A DNA stretch of 64,000 nucleotides from CALCKU01 sp964571595 (GCA_964571595.1 CAZNCJ010000002.1:1-64000); one strand, 5' to 3'; counted from the first letter of the stretch, positions 33,224-41,768 are shown. The notes: generated from the letters alone by a model not told the origin. Program-made: numbers and translations.

Positions 33224-34123
33224 ATGGCACGTAAACGTAAAGGCGATCCGGTCAGTGGTTGGGTAAATTTTGACAAACCGCTGGGCATGACATCTACCCA
33301 GGCCGTGGGGCGTATCCGGCGTTTGCTTAATGCTCAAAAGGTTGGTCATGCTGGTACGCTTGATCCTTTGGCAAACGGGGTTTTGCCGATTGCCTTGGGC
33401 GAGGCAACCAAGACCGTTCCTTTTATGATGGAGGCGGTCAAAGCCTATGAGGTGCAAATTGTTTGGGGGCAGGCGCGCGATACATGTGACGCGGAAGGCG
33501 AAGTCATTGAAACCTCTGAGGTTCGACCTCAAAGACCGCAAATAGAAGCGGTCTTAGCAGAGTTTACCGGCATTATAGATCAGGTACCGCCGCGATTTTC
33601 CGCGATTAAGATTGATGGCAAGCGGGCTTATGATCTGGCGCGTGCGGGCGAAGTCGTCAAAATGAAATCACGGAAAGTCCGTATTGAGAGTATTGAAATT
33701 CTAGATACATGTGAAGAAAATGCACGTTTTCGCGTCATCTGCGGCAAGGGGACTTATATACGTTCATTGGCGCGAGATATGGCTAAGGCCTTGGGCACGG
33801 TGGGCTATGTCGGGGCTTTGCGCCGCACCCGCGTTGGCGGCTTTGTGGAGGAGACGGTTTTTTCACTGGACGTATTGGAAAATCTACACTATGAGGGCCG
33901 CGTTTTAGAAAGTTTGCGTCCTGTCGAGACTGCGCTGGACGACATCCCGGTAATGATCGTGACAGACCAAGATGCAAATGACCTAAAATACGGACGTGCT
34001 ATTGGTTGTCCGGAAGATTTCGCAAATTCCGAATGGGTTTTAGTGAAAGATGCCAGCAAGGCCTTAGCACTCTGTCAGCCGCGGGACGGGCATTTAGCGC
34101 CCAAACGCGTTTTTAATTTGTAA
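33224..34123 (+). CDS. truB: tRNA pseudouridine(55) synthase TruB
   Basis: The 299-residue enzyme makes pseudouridine 55 in the T-loop of tRNAs. The catalytic aspartate is D47 in HAGTLDPLANGVLP. Also typical are VNFDKPLGMTS at the N-terminus and CGKGTYIRSLARDMAKALG in the middle, and a short C-terminal PUA-like domain ends the protein. rpsO follows 17 bp later. Confidence 0.96.
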   Translation: MARKRKGDPVSGWVNFDKPLGMTSTQAVGRIRRLLNAQKVGHAGTLDPLANGVLPIALGEATKTVPFMMEAVKAYEVQIVWGQARDTCDAEGEVIETSEVRPQRPQIEAVLAEFTGIIDQVPPRFSAIKIDGKRAYDLARAGEVVKMKSRKVRIESIEILDTCEENARFRVICGKGTYIRSLARDMAKALGTVGYVGALRRTRVGGFVEETVFSLDVLENLHYEGRVLESLRPVETALDDIPVMIVTDQDANDLKYGRAIGCPEDFANSEWVLVKDASKALALCQPRDGHLAPKRVFNL

Positions 34124-34140
34124 TCAATACGGAGAATATG

Positions 34141-34410
34141 ATGTCGATTACACCTAAGCGCAAAGCTGCGTTAATAAATGAATATGCCACGAAACCGGGT
34201 GATACCGGTTCTCCAGAAGTTCAAGTCGCTATCCTAACAGAACGGATTGTCAATTTGACGGAGCATTTCAAAACTAATCATAAAGATAATCACAGCAGAC
34301 GTGGATTACTTGCCATGGTGACACAGCGTCGCCGCTTGCTGGACTATCTTAAAAAGAAGGATGAGGGTCGTTATAAGACACTTATCGAAAAGCTCGGACT
34401 GCGCCGCTAG
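34141..34410 (+). CDS. rpsO: 30S ribosomal protein S15
   Basis: The product has 89 residues from the second of two adjacent ATGs (34138 and 34141). The GGAG ribosome site is better spaced for 34141, and this gives the standard MSITPKRKAALINEYATKPG start. The S15 signature HSRRGLLAMVTQRRRLLDYL is present. It binds 16S rRNA in the platform of the 30S subunit. A terminator follows, but pnp is next, as in most bacteria. Confidence 0.97.
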   Translation: MSITPKRKAALINEYATKPGDTGSPEVQVAILTERIVNLTEHFKTNHKDNHSRRGLLAMVTQRRRLLDYLKKKDEGRYKTLIEKLGLRR

Positions 34411-34430
34411 GGGCCGTTTGATTAAAACCA

Positions 34431-34455
34431 AGGGCTGCCATGGGGGCAGCCTTTT
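34431..34455 (+). terminator. Terminator between rpsO and pnp
   Basis: GGCTGCC (34433-34439) pairs with GGCAGCC (34445-34451), with TTTT directly behind. The stem can be lengthened by a G-T pair and an A-T pair. Confidence 0.75.
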
Positions 34456-34470
34456 GCGCATTTAGCGCAT

Positions 34471-34509
34471 GGGCATATGTGATGCCCGACAGCAATGATA
34501 TCCATTGCT
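34471..34509 (+). promoter_or_regulatory. Two stem-loops in the pnp leader
   Basis: GGGCAT/ATGCCC (34471-34476 and 34482-34487) and AGCAATG/CATTGCT (34491-34497 and 34503-34509) are perfect short stems 35 to 73 bases before the pnp start. In E. coli, pnp leader stems are cut by RNase III and serve autoregulation by PNPase; a similar role is possible. Confidence 0.35.
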
Positions 34510-34543
34510 TTATACGTATGTTGATAGAAAGAAATTGTACGAT

Positions 34544-36757
34544 ATGTTTGATAAACACACTATAGAACTAGATTGGGCAGGACGCCCGCTTATCATTGAA
34601 ACCGGCGGCATGGCCCGTCAGGCAGATGGGGCCGTGCTATGTAGCTACGGCGAAACAAAATTACTTGCCACTGTTTGTGGTGCACATTCCCAAAAACCCG
34701 GCATGGATTTTTTCCCTCTGACGGTAAATTACATGGAAAAGTTTTACGCTGCTGGTAAAATTCCGGGCGGTTATTTTAAACGTGAAGGCCGCCCAACAGA
34801 GCGCGAAACTCTTATCTCTCGCTTAACTGACCGGCCTATACGTCCGCTCTTTCCAAAGGGGTATAAGAACGAAGTTCAGATCGTGATTACGGTCTTACAA
34901 CATGACGGTGAAAACGAGCCCGATATTATTGGTATGATTGGCGCATCTGCGGCTTTAGCGATTTCTGGCTTGCCATTTATGGGCCCGATTGCTGCTGCGC
35001 GCGTCGGACTTATTGACGGCGATTACGTCCTTAACCCAACGCTTTCTGAGCTGGAAGATAGCGAGCTTGATCTGGTTGTGGCTGGAACGAAAGACGCTGT
35101 GATGATGGTGGAATCAGAAGCCAAGGAACTGACTGAGGAGCAAATGCTCGGCGCGGTTATGTACGCCCATGAGAGCTGTCAGGATGTGATCGAGGCAATT
35201 AAGAAACTCGCCAAGAAAGCGGCCAAGCCTGCGCGTGAGTTTGAAACGCCGGATTATTCAGTCGAGAAAAAGCTCGTTGCCAAGGCAGCCGAAAAAGGCA
35301 TTAAAGCAGCTTATAAGAAAACCGATAAGATGGAGCGCCAGACACTCTTGCGCGAAGCTAAAGACGCTGCCTGGGCATCACTCGGTTCTTCTGAGGAAAA
35401 TCCTGACGGCATGTCATCAGGCGTGTTTGGTGATTGCTTTAAAGCGATTGAGTCACAAACTGTGCGCTCATCTGTTATCAAAACCGGCAAGCGGATTGAT
35501 GGACGTAAACTTGACCAAGTTCGCCCGATTGTTTCAGAAGCTGGCCCGCTACCACGTACGCATGGCTCTGCTCTTTTTACGCGCGGTGAAACTCAAGCGC
35601 TCTGTGTGGCTACACTGGGCACATCAGATGATGAGCAATATGTCGATCAGCTAACAGGCACGATTAAGAACAAGTTCTTGCTTCACTATAATTTCCCACC
35701 TTATTCCGTGGGTGAATGTGGCCGTATGGGCGGAACATCACGTCGTGAAACAGGGCATGGTAAACTCGCATGGCGCGCCCTTCAGGCAGTTCTGCCAAGT
35801 GCTGAGGATTTTCCTTATACCATCCGTCTTGTCTCTGAAATTATGGAATCAAACGGGTCGTCTTCTATGGCGACAGTGTGTGGCTGCTCTCTGGCTATGA
35901 TGGATGCGGGTGTGCCGATTAAGCGCCCCGTTTCAGGTATTGCTATGGGTCTTATCAAGGATAAGGAAGGCGTTGCCGTCTTAAGTGATATTCTGGGTGA
36001 TGAGGATCATCTCGGCGATATGGACTTTAAAGTCGCGGGGACCTCGGAAGGTATCACATCCTTGCAGATGGATATTAAAATCGCAGGTATTACCGAAGAC
36101 ATTATGACAACGGCGCTAGAGCAAGCCAATGCGGGTCGTCTGCATATTCTCGGCGAAATGAATAAGGCCTTGGAAGAATCTCGCGACGAAGTGGGTGAAT
36201 TTGCCCCGCGTATTGAAACGATGAAAATTCCGGTTGATAAAATCCGCGATGTTATCGGAACAGGCGGTAAGGTCATTCGCGAAATCGTCGACACAACAGG
36301 TGCGCGCGTTTCCGTTGAAGATGACGGTACGATCAAAATCGCCAGCACAGATAAAGCCTCTATCACGGCGGCAAAAGACTGGATCCATAGCCTCACAGCC
36401 GAACCCGAAGTCGGCGTGATCTATAAAGGTAAGGTTGTCAAAGTTGTAGATTTTGGTGCTTTTGTGAACTTCTTTGGCAAGAAGGACGGTCTCGTCCATG
36501 TCAGCCAGATAGCGCAAGAGCGGGTCAATCACCCGTCTGATTATCTCAAAGAGGGCCAAGAGGTTTATGTCAAGCTGATGGGCTTTGATGATCGCGGCAA
36601 GGTTAGACTGAACATGAAATATGTTAATCAGGAAACGGGCGAAGAACTGCCCCGCGAGCCACGTGAAGACAAGAAAGACGACAAAAAGGGTGATGATAAA
36701 AAATCGCGCAAGAGAAAGCCGCGTCGTCGTCGCAGAAAGTCGGAAGAAGAAGAGTAG
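34544..36757 (+). CDS. pnp: Polyribonucleotide nucleotidyltransferase
   Basis: The start at 34544 gives MFDKHTIELDWAGRPLIIETG, the usual alphaproteobacterial N-terminus, and a 737-residue enzyme; a longer frame from a TTG at 34505 is unlikely. PNPase degrades RNA 3' to 5' with phosphate. Two RNase PH domains (about 1-140 and 300-540) are separated by a helical domain. A KH domain (GTGGKVIREIVDTTGARV, near 560) and an S1 domain (KVVDFGAFVNFFGKKDGLVH) follow, and a Lys/Arg-rich tail ending EEE closes the protein. A strong terminator follows. Confidence 0.97.
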   Translation: MFDKHTIELDWAGRPLIIETGGMARQADGAVLCSYGETKLLATVCGAHSQKPGMDFFPLTVNYMEKFYAAGKIPGGYFKREGRPTERETLISRLTDRPIRPLFPKGYKNEVQIVITVLQHDGENEPDIIGMIGASAALAISGLPFMGPIAAARVGLIDGDYVLNPTLSELEDSELDLVVAGTKDAVMMVESEAKELTEEQMLGAVMYAHESCQDVIEAIKKLAKKAAKPAREFETPDYSVEKKLVAKAAEKGIKAAYKKTDKMERQTLLREAKDAAWASLGSSEENPDGMSSGVFGDCFKAIESQTVRSSVIKTGKRIDGRKLDQVRPIVSEAGPLPRTHGSALFTRGETQALCVATLGTSDDEQYVDQLTGTIKNKFLLHYNFPPYSVGECGRMGGTSRRETGHGKLAWRALQAVLPSAEDFPYTIRLVSEIMESNGSSSMATVCGCSLAMMDAGVPIKRPVSGIAMGLIKDKEGVAVLSDILGDEDHLGDMDFKVAGTSEGITSLQMDIKIAGITEDIMTTALEQANAGRLHILGEMNKALEESRDEVGEFAPRIETMKIPVDKIRDVIGTGGKVIREIVDTTGARVSVEDDGTIKIASTDKASITAAKDWIHSLTAEPEVGVIYKGKVVKVVDFGAFVNFFGKKDGLVHVSQIAQERVNHPSDYLKEGQEVYVKLMGFDDRGKVRLNMKYVNQETGEELPREPREDKKDDKKGDDKKSRKRKPRRRRRKSEEEE

Positions 36758-36801
36758 AGCGCGAAAGCAAGTCTACTGTTCGATCCGATTTGAGATCATA
36801 A

Positions 36802-36829
36802 AAAAGCCCGGTCAAATGACCGGGCTTTT
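36802..36829. terminator. Bidirectional terminator after pnp
   Basis: AAAAGCCCGGTC (36802-36813) pairs perfectly with GACCGGGCTTTT (36818-36829) around an AAAT loop. It serves pnp and the convergent DUF2853 gene. Confidence 0.9.
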
Positions 36830-36848
36830 CTTTTAAATTGTGTGCGTT

Positions 36849-37184
36849 CTACTTGTAAACGCTCTCTTTGCCAAAATGCTTGGCGAGCATGTAATAGACA
36901 ACTGCACGATACTTCATGCGCTCTGTATATTTTTCCATGACAGACGCGATAGCTTTATCAAGATCTGGTCCGTCTGGCAGGCCGAGCTTCTTGATCAAGA
37001 AGTTGTTTTTAACAGTTTCCAATTCGCTTTTATCTGTACCGGCAACAGTCGATGCATCCCGGTTATAAATAGATGGTCCGCAACCGATTGTCACTTTACG
37101 TAGAAAGTCCATATCTGGTGTCATGCCGAGCTTTGTCTTCATTTGGTCAGCATATTTTTCGATTAATTCATCGCGTTTACTCAT
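36849..37184 (-). CDS. DUF2853 family protein
   Basis: The 111-residue helical protein matches DUF2853 throughout: an opening SKRDELIEKYADQMK, VTIGCGPSIYNRDASTVAG, then VKNNFLIKKLGL and YRAVVYYMLAKHFGKE. It is full length. The family has no known function. A ribosome site AAAGGAG lies just before the start. The divergent region to the sirtuin gene holds a 10-bp inverted repeat. Confidence 0.9.
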   Translation of the reverse strand: MSKRDELIEKYADQMKTKLGMTPDMDFLRKVTIGCGPSIYNRDASTVAGTDKSELETVKNNFLIKKLGLPDGPDLDKAIASVMEKYTERMKYRAVVYYMLAKHFGKESVYK

Positions 37185-37237
37185 TATCTACTCCTTTTGT
37201 AATTTCGGGTAAGCTTATCTCCCCCATAGACAGCCGT

Positions 37238-37269
37238 CCCTCAATTTGAGAGAATGTTTAAATTGAGGG
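37238..37269. promoter_or_regulatory. Inverted repeat in the DUF2853/sirtuin divergent region
   Basis: CCCTCAATTT (37238-37247) and AAATTGAGGG (37260-37269) are perfect inverted copies with 12 bases between. The site lies 54 bp upstream of the DUF2853 start and about 120 bp upstream of the sirtuin. Operator or hairpin; not resolved. Confidence 0.4.
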
Positions 37270-37390
37270 TCGTCATGCTAAAATTATTAAGGCTTGCGCT
37301 TATAAAACCAAGCGATTTTTACCGTTGAAAGCACCTATAACGCGAAAAATGTCCTCAATTATGTGATAAATTACAGTTTGAGACGGGATT

Positions 37391-38086
37391 ATGAAGATAT
37401 TTGTTCTAACAGGCGCGGGGATATCGGCAGAAAGCGGTATAAATACGTTTCGGGCTGCAGATGGTCTCTGGGAAAATCACCGCATAGAGGAAGTGGCCAC
37501 CCCGCAAGGCTATGCGCGTGATCCGGCACTGGTACATAGTTTTTATAATGCCCGCCGCGCAGCCCTTAAAACTGTAGACCCCAATCCGGCTCATATGGCT
37601 TTGGGGCGCTTGCAGACCGCTTTGGCTCTCAAGGGAGGTGGTCTTACGCTTGTGACACAGAACGTAGACGATTTGCATGAGCGCGGAGGCGCAAAACATG
37701 TTGTGCATATGCACGGGGAGCTCAATTCGGTGTTTTGTACGGATTGCAATCATAAATGGGAGTGGCGCGAAGACCTCACCCCGCAATCAATATGTCCAGC
37801 TTGTCAAAGCGCTGCTACGTCCCGCCCAGACATCGTCTGGTTTGGAGAAATGCCCTATTTTATGGAGGATATAGAGCGCGCTTTGCGGGCCTGTGACCTC
37901 TTTGTCTCGATCGGGACAAGCGGGGCGGTTTATCCGGCGGCGGGCTTTGTGAGTATGGCGCGTAATATGGGCAAAGAGACGTTGGAAATAAATCTTGAGC
38001 GCTCAGAGGGTTCGCACCTCTTTGATGAAACCCGCTTGGGTAAAGCCGGAACCCTTGTGCCCGCTTGGGTCGACAGCCTGATATAA
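37391..38086 (+). CDS. cobB: Sir2 family NAD-dependent protein deacylase CobB
   Basis: The 231-residue sirtuin removes acyl groups from lysines using NAD. It shows GAGISAESGI (8-17), TQNVDDLHERGG (89-100) and the catalytic H108 in HMHGEL. A zinc site is formed by C116, C119, C135 and C138. The YxxR pair (Y52, R55) marks class III enzymes that also take succinyl or malonyl groups. Typical length for bacterial CobB without an N-terminal extension. Confidence 0.94.
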   Translation: MKIFVLTGAGISAESGINTFRAADGLWENHRIEEVATPQGYARDPALVHSFYNARRAALKTVDPNPAHMALGRLQTALALKGGGLTLVTQNVDDLHERGGAKHVVHMHGELNSVFCTDCNHKWEWREDLTPQSICPACQSAATSRPDIVWFGEMPYFMEDIERALRACDLFVSIGTSGAVYPAAGFVSMARNMGKETLEINLERSEGSHLFDETRLGKAGTLVPAWVDSLI

Positions 38087-38150
38087 TGTTCCCAGATGCG
38101 TTCATAGTGCGGAATTTGATGCTTGCACTTAAATAGGCTAGGCCACACCC

Positions 38151-38612
38151 ATGCCAGATTTCCATATCTATATTGATGCAGATGCCTGCCCTGTACGCGA
38201 AGAATGTTACAAAGTGGCAGAGCGTCACACTGTGCCTGTAAGCGTGGTTTCAAATAATTTTTTGCGCGTGCCGCGACACCCTTTGTTTAAGGCTATTATC
38301 GTGTCTGATGGTTTTGATGCCGCGGATGATTATATCGCGGAGCGCGCCGATAGAGACAGTGTTGTGATCACATCGGATATTTTGCTGGCCGAGCGCTGTT
38401 TAAAAAATGAGGCCCGCGTGATTAAGCCTAACGGCAAATTATTCACCAAGGACAATATTGGCGGGGCTTTAGCGACCCGCGCAATAATGGCGGATTTGCG
38501 CGACGGGGCAGAACAGCCTAATTTTGGCGGCCCGCCCCCCTTTAGCGCCCGCGACAGATCAGACTTTTTACAAAGCCTGCATATTGTCTTGGAGAAAATG
38601 AAGCGGGGATAG
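38151..38612 (+). CDS. YaiI/YqxD family protein (DUF188)
   Basis: The 153-residue product has the UPF0178/DUF188 pattern: IYIDADACPVREECYKVAER at the N-terminus, then VSNNFLRVP, ADDYIAERADRDSVVITSDILLAERCL and GGPPPFSARDRSDFLQSL. A PIN-like nuclease fold has been suggested for this family, but the role is not established. It follows the sirtuin by 64 bp. Confidence 0.92.
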   Translation: MPDFHIYIDADACPVREECYKVAERHTVPVSVVSNNFLRVPRHPLFKAIIVSDGFDAADDYIAERADRDSVVITSDILLAERCLKNEARVIKPNGKLFTKDNIGGALATRAIMADLRDGAEQPNFGGPPPFSARDRSDFLQSLHIVLEKMKRG

Positions 38613-38684
38613 GAAAGCGCATAGTTTCAAATGTGTAGAAAAGTGTGATATCTAAGATTCATAAATAGAAGTTGAGGGGAAAAT

Positions 38685-39238
38685 ATGAATCTGCTTACTG
38701 CCACACGTAATAGTTTGAAAAAGACATTCGATTTTAGAACCCGTTCGCGAAGATCAGAATTTTGGGGATTTGCGCTCTCCGCATTTTTGATTTGTTTCTT
38801 TATGGGGTTTTTTGATAAAATTTTTTTCGATGCCACTTGGCCATTTAAGCAAACACTCCATTTTAAAGAGGGCGAAATTGTCGGCAGAAGCTATTCATTT
38901 GGGACAAATTATGGCCCCATAAGTAATGCTTTCGGGTTTATTTTTTAATACCCTTTATAGCCGCGGCAGTGCGCAGGTTACATGATATTGGCCGTTCAGG
39001 ATGGTTTCTTATTTTACCATTTATTGCATTTATGCCTGCCTATGTTTCTATCATGCGTAGCAATAGCCTATCCCCTATTGTTAGTCTATCCCCTATTGTT
39101 TCATGGTCAATATTAGCCGTGTTTGCTTTGATATTTTTCATAATCTTCCTTCTATTTAGAGATAGTCGAGAGGGTGAGAATAAATATGGCCCGAGTGAGA
39201 AATATCCAAACGTAGTCGTGAATCCGCTCATAGACTAA
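38685..39238 (+). pseudogene. DUF805 membrane protein gene, frameshifted at a T6 run
   Basis: The first frame (38685-38948) gives a DUF805 N-terminus (KKTFDFRTRSRRSEFWGFAL and a membrane helix) and stops with TAA at 38946. The second frame (38969-39238, coding frame readable from about 38942) continues with IPFIAAAVRRLHDIGRSGW, the DUF805 hallmark, more helices and a cytoplasmic tail ending NPLID. One extra T in the run 38941-38946 would join both. The second part also has an 18-bp tandem duplication (39065-39100). It is either a broken gene, a sequencing error in the homopolymer, or slippage expression. Confidence 0.85.
39065..39100 (+). repeat. 18-bp tandem duplication in the DUF805 gene
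   Basis: Two copies (39065-39082 and 39083-39100) share CTATCCCCTATTGTT and differ at one position. Translated in the DUF805 frame they give SPIVSL and SPIVSW, inside a membrane segment. Confidence 0.85.
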
Positions 39239-39261
39239 AGCGCGATTAAGATTGGTTCCGT

Positions 39262-39290
39262 TTGACAAGCCTAATCCTGCCCGCTATACG
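39262..39290 (+). promoter_or_regulatory. Sigma-70-type promoter upstream of ffh
   Basis: TTGACA (39262-39267) and TATACG (39285-39290) lie 17 bases apart, a consensus -35. The start near 39297 leaves an unusually long leader of about 195 bases before the ffh TTG; the leader has only short stems (such as CTCTGAT/ATCGGAG, 39368-39374 and 39389-39395). Confidence 0.65.
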
Positions 39291-39490
39291 CCCCCAAATC
39301 CGCGCAAAACTATTGTGCGCTCCGAGCTGTGCGACACCCTCATATAAGGGACGATGCAGACGGGGTCCTCTGATCGGCGTTATCGCTCATCGGAGCCAAA
39401 AAGCATTGTGTGGACAAATATTCGATCTGTGGGATCGCATAGAGTGAAAAGTCGGGACCATATGTTCTGGAAACGAAAGTGGAGTGATAT

Positions 39491-41095
39491 TTGTTTGAAG
39501 CCTTAGGGGATAAGCTAAGCGGTGTTTTTGACAATCTGACAGGCCGAGGGGCACTCTCGGAAAAAGACGTCACTGCCGCCATGCGCGAAATTCGCGTCGC
39601 TTTACTCGAGGCGGATGTCGCTTTGCCTGTCGTTAAGACTTTTATTGACAAGATTAAATCTGAAGCCGTCGGCGAAAAAGTTATAAAGTCTATCAAGCCC
39701 GGCCAGCAGATAATAAAGATCGTCCATGACGGTCTTGTGGATATGCTCGGCGGGACGCTCTCGGATGACGAGGCCGATAAGGAATTGGCTGCGCGCGCCT
39801 CAGAGCTTAATCTGTCAGGTCGTCCGCCTGTCGCTATTCTTATGGCCGGATTGCAAGGCTCGGGTAAGACGACAACTTCTGGTAAGATCGCTAAATTCCT
39901 AAAAGAACGTGGCAAGAAGAAAGTGCTTCTGGCCTCGCTGGATACCAATCGTCCTGCCGCGATGGAACAACTTGGTATTCTGGCGGAACAGGCCGGTGTC
40001 GGATTCCTGCCGATAGTTAAAGGCGAGAACGCGGTCACAATTGCCAAACGGGCAATGGATCACGGCGCGAAGGGCGGCTTTGATGTTGTCTTTCTTGATA
40101 CGGCGGGCCGGACAACGATTGACGATGTGCTCATGGCCGAAGTGGCCGAAATCGCAGAACTGGCACAGCCGATTGAAACCTTATTGGTCGCCGATAGCTT
40201 AACGGGTCAAGACGCGGTTGAAACCGCCCAGCGTTTTCATGCTCAATTACCTCTAACCGGACTTGTGCTTACCCGTATTGACGGGGACGGGCGCGGCGGC
40301 GCAGCCCTGTCTATGCGCGCCGTGACAGGCTTGCCGATTAAATTTTTAGGCACGGGCGAAAAACTGGACGGCTTGGAGGCTTTTGACGCCGAACGTCTTG
40401 CGGGCCGTATTCTTGGGCAAGGCGATATTGTCTCACTCGTCGAGAAAGCCTCTCAGGTTCTTGATCAGAAAGAAGCCGAACGCGTTGCCAAAAAAATGCA
40501 AAAGGGCACGTTTGATCTGGATGATCTGGGCAAGCAATTAGGCCAAATGCAAAAAATGGGCGGTATGGGCGGCCTGATGAAAATGATGCCCGGCATGGGT
40601 AAGATGAAAAAGCAGCTTGATGCGGCAGGTGGTCTGGATGACAGGCTCTTAAAGCAGCAACAGGCGATTATCCTCTCCATGACCCCGGAAGAGCGTAAAA
40701 AACCAGCCTTGTTAAAAGCCTCGCGAAAGAAGCGCATTGCAGCAGGTTCGGGCATGTCGGTTCAAGAGGTCAATAAACTTTTGAAAATGCACCGACAAAT
40801 GTCTGACATGATGAAGAAAATGGGCAAGGGCGGAATGGCCAATATGATGGCGCAAATGGGGGGCATGCCCGGCATGCCGAAAATGCCCGGCGGTATGGGG
40901 GGCAAAAATATGCCCAATCCAGCAGATATGGACCCAGCCGAGCTTGAAGAATTAGCCAAGAAAATGGGCATGTCAGGTGGCATGCCAAAACTTCCAGGTC
41001 TGGGCGGGAGCAAACTCCCCGGACTAGGGGGTGGCTTACCCGGTCTTGGTGGTAAAGGTTTGGGCGAGAAATCGCCTTTTGGAAAAAAGAAATAA
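39491..41095 (+). CDS. ffh: Signal recognition particle protein Ffh
   Basis: The 534-residue SRP54 GTPase binds signal sequences and 4.5S RNA. It has an N helix bundle, a G domain with GLQGSGKTTTSGK (about 120-132), DTNRPAA and DTAGRTT, and a Met-rich M domain (about 330-430, MGGMGGLMKMMPGMGKMKK). Beyond the M domain lies a low-complexity Met/Gly/Pro/Leu tail (about 440-534, with repeated PGLGG). The start is TTG at 39491, preceded by GGAG; the N-terminus MFEALGDKLSGVFDNLTGRG is conserved. rpsP follows 30 bp later. Confidence 0.96.
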   Translation: MFEALGDKLSGVFDNLTGRGALSEKDVTAAMREIRVALLEADVALPVVKTFIDKIKSEAVGEKVIKSIKPGQQIIKIVHDGLVDMLGGTLSDDEADKELAARASELNLSGRPPVAILMAGLQGSGKTTTSGKIAKFLKERGKKKVLLASLDTNRPAAMEQLGILAEQAGVGFLPIVKGENAVTIAKRAMDHGAKGGFDVVFLDTAGRTTIDDVLMAEVAEIAELAQPIETLLVADSLTGQDAVETAQRFHAQLPLTGLVLTRIDGDGRGGAALSMRAVTGLPIKFLGTGEKLDGLEAFDAERLAGRILGQGDIVSLVEKASQVLDQKEAERVAKKMQKGTFDLDDLGKQLGQMQKMGGMGGLMKMMPGMGKMKKQLDAAGGLDDRLLKQQQAIILSMTPEERKKPALLKASRKKRIAAGSGMSVQEVNKLLKMHRQMSDMMKKMGKGGMANMMAQMGGMPGMPKMPGGMGGKNMPNPADMDPAELEELAKKMGMSGGMPKLPGLGGSKLPGLGGGLPGLGGKGLGEKSPFGKKK

Positions 41096-41125
41096 TCAGA
41101 TTGCTAAGTTAAAAGGAATATACTC

Positions 41126-41668
41126 ATGGCACTCAAAATCAGACTGGCCCGTCACGGGACAAAAAAACGCCCTTACTACCGTATTGTCGTCGCAGATAGC
41201 CGCGCTCCGCGCGATGGTCGCTTTATCGACCGTGTTGGGGCTTATAACCCCATGCTGCCAAAAGACAGCGAAGAGCGCGTGAAGCTCGACGTTGAAAAAT
41301 GTAAAGATTGGCTCTCCAAGGGCGCACGTCCAACTGACCGTGTGGCTCGCTTCCTCGGGGCGGCTGGCCTGTGGGAATGGAAAGCCGGCAATAATCCAAA
41401 TAAAGGTAAGCCGGGTGCCAAAGCCCAGCAGCTTATATTGGATAAGCAAGAAAAAGAAGAAGCGCGTAAGGCGGCTGAGGCGGAAGCTAAGGAAGCGGCC
41501 AAAGCTGCTGCGGCGGCAGCAGCGAAAGAGGCTGAAGCAGCTCCTGCTGAGGAAGCACCAGCTGAAGAGGCCCCCGTTGCAGACGCACCAGCTGAGGAAA
41601 CTCCTGCGGCAGAAGCGCCTGCAGAAGAAGCACCCGCTGAAGAGGCTCCAAAGTCAGAAGAAGAGTAA
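41126..41668 (+). CDS. rpsP: 30S ribosomal protein S16 with Ala/Glu-rich tail
   Basis: The first 85 or so residues are a normal S16 (ALKIRLARHGTKKRPYYRIV, VADSRAPRDGRFIDRVG, YNPMLP). They are followed by about 95 residues of low-complexity tail, first Lys/Glu/Ala helix and then Pro-Ala-Glu-Glu repeats ending KSEEE. Alphaproteobacterial S16 often has some extension, but this one doubles the protein to 180 residues. A strong terminator follows at once; the usual rimM-trmD-rplS are not next. Confidence 0.96.
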   Translation: MALKIRLARHGTKKRPYYRIVVADSRAPRDGRFIDRVGAYNPMLPKDSEERVKLDVEKCKDWLSKGARPTDRVARFLGAAGLWEWKAGNNPNKGKPGAKAQQLILDKQEKEEARKAAEAEAKEAAKAAAAAAAKEAEAAPAEEAPAEEAPVADAPAEETPAAEAPAEEAPAEEAPKSEEE

Positions 41669-41704
41669 TCCTTCTTAGGGCTAAAGCCTGACATAATATG
41701 ATTT

Positions 41705-41733
41705 AAACCCCGCACGCTTTGCGGGGTTTTTTT
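41705..41733 (+). terminator. Intrinsic terminator after rpsP
   Basis: AAACCCCGCA (41705-41714) pairs perfectly with TGCGGGGTTT (41720-41729) around a five-base loop and runs into TTTTTTT (41727-41733). Confidence 0.93.
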
Positions 41734-41768
41734 ATTTTGGAATTTTCAGCGCAGAGCTCATACAGGGA

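Noticed and set aside
34505..34543. Upstream extension of pnp from a TTG
   Set aside because: The extension overlaps the leader hairpin and adds residues not found in PNPase; the ATG at 34544 gives the conserved start.
38935..38950. Programmed -1 frameshift in DUF805
   Set aside because: The phase of the T6 run does not match a canonical X-XXY-YYZ slippery site and no downstream structure was seen; a mutation or sequencing error is simpler.
39262..39447. Open frame of 61 codons and possible 4.5S RNA in the ffh leader
   Set aside because: No conserved SRP RNA tetraloop or S-domain pattern, and no ribosome site for the frame; it is treated as leader.
41242..41715. Open minus-strand frame of 157 codons opposite rpsP
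   Set aside because: It is the mirror of the Ala/Glu-rich tail and S16 core; it reads as Ser/Ala/Gly low complexity with no start context.
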